Shown piece after piece: positions 30,226 through 42,500 of a stretch of 64,000 nt of DNA. The notes under the pieces are model-generated. The model saw only the letters and a program-made list of their open reading frames with translations, was not told where the DNA came from and did no database searches. The stretch is from Apostichopus japonicus (Eukaryota > Echinodermata > Holothuroidea > Aspidochirotida > Stichopodidae). The translations under genes and the position numbers were made by a program. Where the stretch lies: NCBI RefSeq assembly GCF_037975245.1, contig NC_092580.1, forward strand, positions 20,882,501 to 20,946,500, read 5' to 3'. Numbering within the stretch: the stretch's first letter is position 1; each line of letters begins with the position of its first letter.

Positions 30226-30272
<47 letters not shown>

Positions 30273-30347
30273 ATGATATATATTTATATATCTATATATA
30301 TATATATATTATATATATATAATGATATATATTTATATATATACACG

Positions 30348-30379
<32 letters not shown>

Positions 30380-30475
30380 AATATATATATATATATATAT
30401 ATTTAATGATATATATTTATATATATATATATATATTATATATATATAATGATATATATTTATATATATATACAC

Positions 30476-30551
<76 letters not shown>

Positions 30552-33500
30552 GTTAGGTTGAAAGAGGCATTGGGCTTTCTTTCAAATATGAAGAAAAAGA
30601 CAATATTTTTGGGAGTAACAAAATTAAAAATTGCAAATTCCATACATGTATGGGGGATTCATCCTAATGTGAAATGAATATGGGATGTATGAGTGAAAAA
30701 CATGTGTAACATTGAATGAAATTATTATATCTCAATTAACATCCTTTAAATTAAAAACAAACACAACTTTCAGATCTCTATCATCTTGTTTTGAAGTAAT
30801 ATGTAGATTTGGTAAACTTGTTGAAAACTCATAAAGCTGGTTAAATATACAAGTCAAAAACAGGAAAATACTCTCGACCTGTTACACTGAATTTCTCATC
30901 ACCCTTATTTCTCAGAAAGTTCAAGCTTTGGGCATTATACTTTGAAAATGTTTGGTAGACAATGAAATGAATAGTCTGATCGGAGTCCATGCTAAAGCAT
31001 GTTGTATGATGTAAGTCAATTAATCAATGTCAAGAATTTAATTATTAAAATGCTAACGATTTGTTTTTGTCATTCCTAAAATCAGACCTTGTTTTTCTTT
31101 CTCTTTTGTTTAATATTTTAATACTTAACCATATTTGTAGTGATATTCTGTTTCATCTAGAAACTAGATTAATTATTTCCATGGATTTGTCGCCACTCTC
31201 CGACCCTAAAGATTTAATTCCTGGAACTTATTCCAGATTTCCTCTGACAAGGTATAAAATTGAGGTTATGTAGAGTTCAGATCAGCTGTGTCAACAGTTG
31301 GGATGAGGTAAACAACACAAGACCGGCCAATGAAATTAAAGATGGTCGCAAAAAATGTTGTTCGCGGTTGTGGCGGCTGTGATGAACAGCTCCTGCCTAA
31401 CAAGTACATTAAAATGATGTACCTCAAAAAAAAGCTTTTTCATTCTCAAAACAAATTCAAACACATAGCCTAAGTTTACCAAACTTTTTGAATGAATTTA
31501 CTCAAAGTAATCCAAGCCTACATATTATCGAATATCAGGCAGAAACCAGATTATTTCTAATGTAGTTTATTGGCTCAATGCACCTTTTTGTTCGAACCCA
31601 CCCTCCCCCCCCCCCTCAAAGAGAAAAAAAACTGCATCATAACGACTGTACAATGCAAAAAACCAAACAGTTACAAACACACAGTGTTTCTTTATAATTA
31701 CATCACAGGATAATGTTCAACGTTACATGTGTGAACACCACATCATGGTTTATAAATGTTAAAAGCACAGAGACACAAGCTGTTACAACCCATCACATCA
31801 AATACTGTACATCTTTGAGAAGTATAAAAGTGCAAGTCCAATTTTAATTTTAATTACCTGTCACTCTTTAAGGATAAAATTCGAACAGATTTTCTGTGAA
31901 GTTGTATATAATTAAGACATCGGATATCAAACATGTTGTGGTTATCCGTTGATTAGTGAATATCAGATGGGAGAGTGCAACTAATGATTCCTGGCCATAA
32001 AAATAATCAACAGTTTCCCCCATGATCGTGTGAATGACTTTCAAGTCCTTTCAAAGTTACGACCAAAGCACTTCCTACTTACAAAGATTACCGCAACGGA
32101 CTCGTTAACACGATACGGTCGTAACAGTCGTTTGCTGACTTGTATAAGAACTAAGCCAAAATATGAGCAACAAGATGCTTGAGACCTTTCCTGCAATATT
32201 TGCAACGACCATCTAGGACAATGTTTCCACCTTTACCTTAGTTTTCTGACCTTTACTCTCTCTCTTTGTTTTCCTTTTCATTTCCAAGGTAGAATGTTAA
32301 ATATTGTTGAACCAGAAAACTAATGCCATGATGACTTCATGTCAAGGGGTTCAACAGTTTTAGATTCAACACAAACAAAACCATTCTCCTTTACAAAACA
32401 TTTGTATTAAGTCTAGAAGAACGTCACAAAAGGCAGCACATGTGGCTCGATGATGTCATATTTAGACTTGATCAAGTCTTTTACAGCCTTAGATGTGTTC
32501 TCTCCCGAATGGAAATAATATTTCCCTGATCTGTTTGGGGGGAAGTTGTTCATGACAGTGACAAGTAATGATGGTTAGGTTTCTTGTGTTTCCTTTAAGT
32601 ACCAGCTATGTTTCCTCATCATTGACAGAATGAACATGAGAAGGATGTTACTCAGGGTACCTTGCACGACGTCTGCTATTAATACATGTGCAGATCAGCA
32701 TACATGGTGCACATATCCACATTGACATAGAAATTGATTTTATTCTAGAAGTTTCTAAAAAAAAAATCTAAAAAAAATTTGGAATCATTTATGTTCATTT
32801 CTTTTAATAATCTAGCAGGGTATACATATTAGTTTAAACAATCAAAATTACTCTATTTGCAGTAATTACTTCTCTGTACTTTTAGTTATATATATTTACA
32901 TTTGCCAGATAAAAAAAGATATCATAGGATTACTTTCTTTGCATTTATTTTTCATGACCGTATTACAAATTGATGTGAAATAATTGAATATAAAAATAAA
33001 AATAAGTTAGGTTTTAGTGTCTATAGCTTGAGTTTAAAAAAAAAAATGGTTGTATCTTTACTGTTTTCAAGCAAATCTCATTAACTGGGTTCTTGCATTT
33101 AGTGAATCTTAGATTACACAATGCTAAGGCAGACAGTGTAATAAACATTTCAATTTGTATTCAGTGAAATCACATTTCATGAGGAATCTACTTGATTTAA
33201 TGCACATTAGGGAAAACAAAAGTAAGTTAACAGTACGGTAACAATTATTCAAAATTAATAAAAACAAATCCAAAGACACCATGAGATTTAAGCTGTTTTT
33301 TTCCTTTCTACCAATTTACCAAATTGACCTGTTGAATCACAACCTCAGACACAAAAAAAAACATAATAAAATCTCTTTATTTCTTGGAAAGCAATTTGCG
33401 GCAGCGTGCCTTTGCAAGTTGCAGACGTTGTTAAGAAGTTTTAAAATGGCTTGCAATAACCTAAAGTAGAGTAGTCCACTTATCATTTCCCCTGCTATTT

Positions 33501-36500
33501 CATTTTTTACAATTTATCTAAAAAACAATAACATACAAGATAAGATAAGATGACAAAAGTTTCAGAGAAACATAAATCTGTCTTACTTAATAGCAGACTA
33601 GCAAGTTTTCTAGGATTTAATTAAAGTCTCCCACAGGTGTCTGCTCCTCACCAAATGATAAATAGAAATTGACATCATCATTCACCAATGGACAAAGTGA
33701 TATATCTGTACAACCAATACCCACTCTGGGGATAAAAGCCATAGATGTATGTCTGGTTTTGATTGGTTGAACTCAGGTCATAAAAGAAAGGAAAAGTATC
33801 AGGTGGTTACGTGTTTGGTTTCTACCAGCTATCAGGATGTCATAAAGGAAAGAGGCTACACTATCATATGATCTTTTCTGGTCATATATTCGGAGATCCT
33901 GTTGAACTTTTTCAGTTGACAATTTGAAATCGACTGGTGGTTGACTTTTACTAGATCCTGTGGTACCAATAGCAGCAGGTGAGCCATTTTTTTGTTTTCA
34001 TTTGTAGGCTTTACTACAGTAAATGTTATACTAGTCCGTTCAAAGTATATAATAAAGCAAATACTGTAATTTAATAAAGTTATAGTTTGTCTTGGGAGTA
34101 TCTGCTGCCTTAATAATATTTTGATTGTGTGTTTCCAGAAATTTTACACCCAGTTGGGACAATTTCTTCTACATGGTACTTTTTCATGCCTCACTTCAAG
34201 GCACTTGTATTGTTAGTATGAGCAGTATGAATATCATATTTTCTATCAGATAAAGGTTAGAAACTGTTCATACTGTCAATACGAGTGCTTTGAAGCATGA
34301 TATGGGAAGACAGTTTAGAGAGGTATTAGCATTAAAAAACTGTCCCAACTGGCTGAAATGTTACCATACAGTACAGTGTACAGTACATAGAGAAGAACTT
34401 ATCCAGACAACTATTACAATTATTAAAATGAAAAATAAATAAAGAAAAATTAATCAGAAAAAACATACTTTCTGTCTAAAGAAAAAAATGATTTCACAGA
34501 AGAAAATTCTGCTCTACATGTACGTATAGCAATGATGCAGATTAACTATATAACTAGGCATTAATTTTAACTAAGTTTTAGAACAACTTTGCTTTCTGCA
34601 TGGAAGTGGAGAAATAAAGAAGCATATTGTGTACTGAAAGCAGGCAGAAGTTATTATCAAATTTCATATATGTGTAATAAATATAAACGACAGCTTTTGA
34701 AATATGTACGTGAACAAACAGTAGTACAAGTCGTTGACAATTGCTCAGAAAATACCGACCAACAGATAAATGTCACATTTCTAACAAAATTGTAACTGTG
34801 CAAAATTTATTGCCAATTGAAGCAACCTTTCCTTTTTCTACTGATTTCTATCAAAAATTGGTTCTAATGTTTTGGATAATTTTCTCAGTCAGTTACCAAC
34901 ATTGAATTTAATCTTGTTTAATGTTTTTCATAAAGTTCTTGCTCAGCTTGCCTCAAAAAAATTACATGTACCACTTTCAGAGTTTAACATAAAACTTAAC
35001 CAATTTCTTGGCTTGTAATTCGCTGGAAATCGAAGCAATAATTTTATGAATAGAGTTTTGAGAAAAAAAGAAAACTAAGAGATTCCACTAATGACTATTA
35101 TCATATCCTAAGTTGAGGAGAGAGGGGAAGTGGTTGTGACAGTGAGGAAGAGGTTAGAGAGGTAACATTGTGATGACTAATGTTCCTCTCCATTTCCACA
35201 CTATTATAATTTCTTGAAAGTTATGTGTCCCAAGAATTGGTACTAAATATAGACAAACATACAGTATGGTTGAGCTACTTTGCATGGTAAGTATTTTAAG
35301 TTCAACAATAGAGGCAGAGCATCAATATCATAAATACAAGCAAAGTTATCTTTGAATGCACAAAATATGTCAGTTTAAATTTCTTAGCAGCACCTCCGAG
35401 TTCTGCCCTGTTTTTAAAATAATAAACAGTTATCATGTAAACCTAATGCATCCCTACCACACTACCTTATATCACTTTCATATTACTCCTGCCATAAACA
35501 GGAGTGGTGAATTTGTAAAGAATAAAGTACAAATGCGGTAATCTATTTTACTGTCCTCCCCCCCCCTAGTCCAACAAGTTTTAATATCTTTCTTCATCGC
35601 ACGTTCCTTGGCATGTGAACATGAAAATTCATTGTTACTTCTTTATCTCATACTTCTATGAGCCCCTTTATTTACTGTGGACCCTGGGGTTCCACCCCCA
35701 CTCCTTGACCTCCCTTTCATTAGGAATGCCCACTGTTCCAATAACTGTGTCCTAATCAATAATCTCACATAATGTACTTAATGGTAAAATTGACTGTGGC
35801 CTCATCATACAGAAAAACCAAAAAACACCTGTCTACTCAGTACAGTAAGCATAAATGCTATTATCTACAACAGAGTACAGTAAGCACAAGATATACCAGT
35901 AAAATGCCTGTGTGTGAATACATATCATATATCACCCACTAGGAAATTAGGAAATATATATGTTGTTTTTGAAAATTGATAGAGATTGTTGCCATAGTAA
36001 CCTCTGTGCCTATTGTTACATGTCACATGTGGTTTTTTTAACAGTTCCGGAGATTTTATAGATCATGAGGTGTCATTCCACCTCCTCTTTTCTGAGAAAA
36101 ATGTTTTATTCATGATGCTCACCAATGTCACGTACGCCATATGTTGACATTACACAGAATATTATCATATTATCCTATAGAAGTGATCACAAGAAACACA
36201 ACTAACAAAAGGAAAGTCCTGATAAAAATTTAGTTTTAATTAATTGAAAGAGGTACATATTCTAGATAAGCATCCTGGATAATTTTAAATTCAGATCCTA
36301 CATTTTGCCGTTCTTGACAGGTTTTGTACCCAAATTGAACTTGAAGCAAACAGGTGCGATGTCATAGTTAAGCATTTCTCTTGTTTCTTTTAAATATTTA
36401 CATCCAAAATTCTACTGGGACACATTTCAATTTTTCCCTTCACAATCCCATCAGGGGAAAAGGGAAACCCTATCCAATCCAAGGTCAAAACAAAGTTTGC

Positions 36501-39500
36501 AATCATTGTGCAATCTATGACATTGCACCTGTTTTGCTTCCTGTTCACTAATGGTATAATCCATGACAATTTCAACTATCAATATCTCCACTTAAACACT
36601 AGATGTAGGAATTGCATGAAACAATCTCACTAGGGTGCCAAAAGAATGTAACCTTCTTTTCACCAGTAAAAACTTAAATTTTCCTCTGTGCTATCCTTCT
36701 TATAAAGTACCAATAATTTAATGAATTTGAGACAAGGCTTACAGTTAGTTACATCCAATAATCAATTAAAGTGACATTCACCGGATGTAATGATTGTATA
36801 CATAGGTACATAGGCTTGTATACTGTGAAGCATTTCTTCAGATCAAAACTTGTAATAAAATTATGTGGTCAAACTTGCCTTCAAAAGTATATTGCAATTT
36901 TGCATCCCTGTCGTATGACAGATGACACCAACAGTTATCTTGTAATTTTTAGTAAGGGGACTTTACCATATTTTGATTTTCCTGAGAGAAGGTGTGGGAT
37001 AAAAAGGGATTTTTGGAATACCATCCAAGCCATTAACCAGATCTTTCCACCGATTGGGAATCCTGTTAGGATATCCTGTATGGTATGACTCTCTACCAAC
37101 CACTTCCTTGATAACAATGTAAAAAGAAAGCAGCCACAATGCCTGTGGACAAACACTTGCAAAGGAAAGTCATAATCTAGTGATTGGTTCCAAGAAAACA
37201 AAAAAAAGGTGACAAAACGTGCGATACCATGAAAATCAGGGTAGTGGAATTATGAAGTAGATTATATGAAGTAGAGTAGCGACCAAAAATACACTATGGA
37301 AAGTAATTTATGATCCATTTTAATACTCTGATAATGTAAACTTGAATGTCATAAGTAACATTACTGGGGCGGGGATGGGGAGGGAGGGAGTAGGGCAAAG
37401 TCATAGTTTACTATGACTTCAGAAGTTGCTAGACTAATAGTACTCTGTTTTTATTTGTTTATTTTAAAGAGTTCAAATAGAGGGCAACCCCCGTGAAACT
37501 CATATTCCGCTGTACCATATTGAATGACCTAATGGCAATTAATCAACTGCATTTAATTTTCTTGTTTTTTTATGGGACTGAATACTAACCACTATTATTT
37601 CTCTGATGTCTTGACATTCATGCGTCATGGCCATGAGGAAACTGTATCATATATATATATACGATGAAACACTACAGGACAAGGTTCGGACTCAATTAAT
37701 TCTTACCACAATTAATAATGCATGAAATTTCCAACATGCCTGAAATCTTTGATGCAAATTATTTTCATTCATTCACAGAACAAACTACTGATCAAGTATC
37801 GAGAAGGAAAGCTACAAGCCCAAAGTTACAAAAGCAGTTCAATACACCACCTGGCATGACAGGGTGGTCTTTTCATCTAGCAGAAAAAAGGTAGCAGATA
37901 GTGTGATTACTGTCTGGGCACCAAGAACAAAAAGAAACGTTTTACGACACTTAGAAATATTTGAAGTCACAGCGAAGATGGATTCTCACTCATCGCCAGA
38001 AAGTGGCATGTTTGAAAACACGACGGAGGAATTGTGGACTTCTATCACCATGGCAACCACACCAGAATACAAATACGTGATCCCGGCATCAGCGGTCTTG
38101 TCCTTATCCGTTTTCTCCCTCCTCATCATCTGTTGCAACGTCATCGTCCTCCTTGTGTACACTCTGACCAATACCTTGCGTGTTCCTGTAAGCGTTCACA
38201 TGAAATCGCTCGCCTGTGCAGACTTGTGGGTTGGTGTCAACTGTGCCGTGAACATTGCCTTCACGCTCAATAATGGTCGGTGGCCCTTCAGCCTGTTTCT
38301 GTGTAAATTGGTCGCATACCTCCTAGTGGTGAGTGTAGGGGTATCTGTGACCAGCCTGACCGTGATAAGCGTCGACCGGTATCTCGCTATCTGTCATCCG
38401 ATGCGGTATCGGAACATCATGTCCCAGCCGAGAGCGAGGTTCATATCTGTCATGGTGTGGATCCTGACTTTGCTTTTATATCTACCATCCAATTTCGACT
38501 GGTTCAGAAGAGACCAAGCTACCGACTGCACCCAGCATTTCAGAATGAATATCAGCATCTCATTCTTCGTGATAGCTATCACGATTATTCCAAACTTTAT
38601 CATCTCCTGTCTGAGTTACACTCTCATCGTGGGAACGTTGACTAGGAGGCACAAATGGTTACGGAAAACCACTGAGAATGGTATGCATCCGAACAGCGAT
38701 TCCGTCAAAGCACGCCACAGAGAGCAGGACAAACTCATGGCAAAGATCGGACTGGCCATTCTCAGTGCGTTTTACATCACTTGGTTACCGTACATGGTAT
38801 TCGGTACCGTCCGGCAACTGGGGTTGGGCAGACCGTCTCAAACGGCCATCAACCTCTCGCTCTACTTGGGAATCTCCAACAGCTTCCTCAACTGCTTCAT
38901 ATACAGCATCGCCAACAAGGCGTTCCGAAACGGAGTCAAGATATTATTCAAGAGACTCTGCTGCTGCAGATGGAGGAGAGGTTTCACAGTCACAGGGAGC
39001 AGCAACCTCACTGTCAAGAGTTCCAGCAGCGAGGAGAACCGACGTCAAGGAATAGTCAAGTTGAATGAAGTTGAATGACAAACTCAAATTTAATATACGG
39101 AAAAATACTGAAAATTTTGCAAAATTGTGTTTGAAGGGTAAAAAGCACAAATCTCAGTTTGTTGCATAGAGGGATATCCACTTGTATGTGAATATTAGCT
39201 TCTACAACCCATCTCAAAATGCAGCGACAAGAAAATGAGAAAACACTTTGTACAGCGGACACACTGTTCTCAAAAGATAGAATGAAATTTGTGCTATGAC
39301 TTTACTTATTATTCAAAGCGGTACCAGTGGATGATGATCAAACAATCTGTAAATTATATAATGTAAATATTTGAACACTTTGTAACCTTCTTATAGTATA
39401 TGTCAACATATATTTAATTAACTTTAGAATATTTTTTTCCCTCTCTTGTAGCTATGTTTTCATTTAAGGGGGAGAAGGGAGAATCCTGGAAGAATGACCA

Positions 39501-42500
39501 GATATAGTGACAATTAACTTACAACAAGAAGTATTGCATGACAGGGAGAGGGAGGGGAAGGGGTGATGGAGTTGGGAAGTAGGTAGTAGTGATTTTCATT
39601 TAGCATATAGCTTACTTGAATATATCATTACAACTGAATGTGGCACGGTTAAGAAGCCATTTATCCGTAGACTGCACCAAATACTATACTATTATTATAT
39701 ATACTATACAATTATTATACTTGTAGTATAATAACATGAGTATGAGTACAATCATATTTTCCCTTGATGTGAGTATGAGTACAAGGCTATGAGCGTGAGT
39801 AGCATTACTTGATGAGTATGAGTACAATCAGACTTTCCCTTGGTGTGAGTATGAGTAAAGTATAAGCCTCTGAGCATAAATAGCAGTACTTGATGAGTAT
39901 GAGTACAATCAGACTTTCCCTTGGTGTGAGTATGAGTACAGTATCAGCCTCTGAGCATAAGTAGCAGTACTTGATGAGTATGAGTACAATCAGACTTTCC
40001 CTTGGTGTGAGTATGAGTACAAGAATCTGAGCGTGAGTAGCAGTACTTGATCTTGCACTGGTACTGTAGATATACACTAAATTTCACAAAAGCCTGTGTA
40101 CGAGTGTGAGCACAATGTACAGTATATATCTACCAGATCGAGTACAAGCCCTGCAGGCAACTGTGCCAGAATATATACGAGTATGAATACCAACTGACTA
40201 CAAGTGTGCTTAAATAAGAAAGATGGCGAATTCATTGTTCAAAATCATGAGGTTTATGTATGGAAACAATTCCATAGCCTGCTATATAATGAATGTTTAT
40301 GAAGTCCTACCATCCAAAAGGGAAAGATGAAACTAGAGTAAGGATCAACTTTCATGAGTTGTTAGAAAGTAATTCTATAGTCAGCTTTGATATCAAGAGG
40401 TGTTAAATTGTAAAATCCAATATCTGAAACTACAGCCATCAATCACAAGTAAAAAAAAAATATGTTCCGTTGATGACATACAAAACAACACACTTGTCAG
40501 TCATGCAGAAAATTTATACCTTAAAAAGAGGACTTAAAATTACTTCATATCCTCAAATGCTTTAATGACAATATTGTTCTGCGGTACTTATTTTCATTGT
40601 ATCCTAATTTCAGCAAGAACCCCTGCGAGCTAAGCATTGTCAAAGCAGGAAAAGGCTGAGCAAGAAGATATTTTACTGATACTTGGTATCAATAAATCTG
40701 TTTTGTGACTATCCTCTGTTGTTTCACGTGTTCCCTGTGTTCTCATGAGGTTTTATATTCACCATGTGATATCACTTTTGCAGGAATATAAATGATGCTT
40801 ATAGCTCTTCCCTTGCAGATAAGTTCAGGAGTTAATTTTGCAGTTATTCTGTCTCCTCTCAAATGCCATTTACATAAACTGGCATTAATGTCTACTCCAC
40901 TATTGAAATGTGGTTCTACACAGTTGTGCCTTCCACATTGATTGACTATAGGGCCTATACTCTAGGCTATACCATAGGCTGTATACTAGGCTATGCTATA
41001 TACTATAGGGCTTATATAGAAGCTTGGCATCACGAAACAATATTCACACAAACTACAAAGACTATTTCTGCATAAAGTTGAATTCATCTATAAAAATAAA
41101 GAAGTTTAACCCCTGATTGACATCGCGAGAGGTCCTGCCAGGGGGGGGGGGGAAATAAAAGATTTGTTATCAAAGAAAAGACAACATTTATTTATTATTT
41201 TTTTGGAGGATCAGTGTCTTTGTTGAGCCAGGGAAGAGCTGATAAGTGAAGAACTGTTACAATAGCATTGAATAGAAAGCCATGGGTGAATGAAGGAAAG
41301 AACCCGAAGTCAGGGGACAAAGGAGACAAAGAACCAGAAACATTTTTTTTTTTAATTCATCTAAACTGTCAACAAAACTGTTAACTGAATGGAGACTAGT
41401 CAGTTGTCAGGATGCACAACAAGGCTCTCATCAGGGGGGCACCCTCACCTAGTTCTGTAGAACAATACATTGTGATGAGGTAGAACCTCTCCAGTAATTC
41501 CTCCAGAACCAACTTACTGCCCAAAACAAGAGACACACCTTGAAAGTTACCATTACCTGTTTTCTGGACCACTTTAATGTACTTTTTGTTCATCTCATCG
41601 ACAGTGTTGCTGTCCAGATTAGAAAAGTTCTGTCGAATCGCCTGGTGTATCTTTGTTCGAGATTCTTTAGGGGCAGACGTTACCTGAAATAACAGAAAGG
41701 ATAAACATGTTTCCAACATAATGCTAACAGAAACTGGTGCTAGAATTGAAGGTGCAAGGGGAGGTTACCTAAATATCGAAATATAAACAAGTTGCAGGAG
41801 AGTATTTAACAGAATATCAGACTTTACAACAACAGTCAGATTAATTTTGTAAAGCTGTCCTGTAAACTTTCAAATGGGATTAGTTCTAATAAGGGATCCA
41901 AAGACTTTTGTCAATACCAGTCACAGAGAAAAACATATTTAGGAGCTCATTGATATTTTAAACCTACCAGTGTTGATGTTCATTACCAAGCCTTTACTAA
42001 CCTGCTAATGTATGAAAGTTATCTTCTGTGTACTGACTAAACTATCTTTTGTGCTTATCTACTGTGCATACTGTGAAATATGAGCCCACTGATCAGTAAA
42101 ATTTCATTCCAGACAAAGAATGGCACTTGTAAATGTCAACAATTTTACTGTCTTTTATGTCTTAAAACTTTAAACTTCATTACTGAGCTATCTGATATTT
42201 TTTTACCATGTTTCCGGTACAGTTTTCTATGTTTACGTTACTTAATACTCGTAGCTTACGAAAAAAAGCAAATTCTTTGCCCGTTCAAACCTTCTTGTAA
42301 CTTCTCTTATGCTTATAAAATGTTTACATCATGTTAATGTTTTGGAAACCTACGTCTATAAGGTGATGTGAACCTTCGTCAGTTGAGGTTTGCAGTTGGT
42401 CCAAAGTTTTCTTGTCATGGTCCGATAAGGCATCGCTCACATCTTCAGCCTTCGGCTGTGTTATGACAAATGAATGAACAATAAGAAAGGGGGAAAAGAA

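Larger units (their letters stand above)
29040..41556. other. PUS7 intron 4 (about 12.5 kb), hosts the GPCR gene
   Basis: It contains the foldback element with TA tracts, the hairpin at 34151, the GPCR and the 81-bp satellite. The stretches 30560-34150 and 34360-37770 are AT-rich with only short, unsupported ORFs. Confidence 0.7.

Noticed and set aside
30284-30643. ORFs of Tyr-Ile repeats on both strands
   Set aside because: Pure translation of the TA microsatellite; no protein family or splice context.
37864-37977. GPCR start 38 codons upstream
   Set aside because: That codon is GTG and the leader is basic and unlike a receptor N-terminus; the ATG at 37978 has a better context.
39805-40077. 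Minus-strand ORF with a 27-residue repeat ([18 protein letters not shown])
   Set aside because: By-product of the 81-bp satellite, whose period is divisible by three.
41396-41719. 107-residue ORF as an independent gene
   Set aside because: It is PUS7 exon 4 plus intron read-through.
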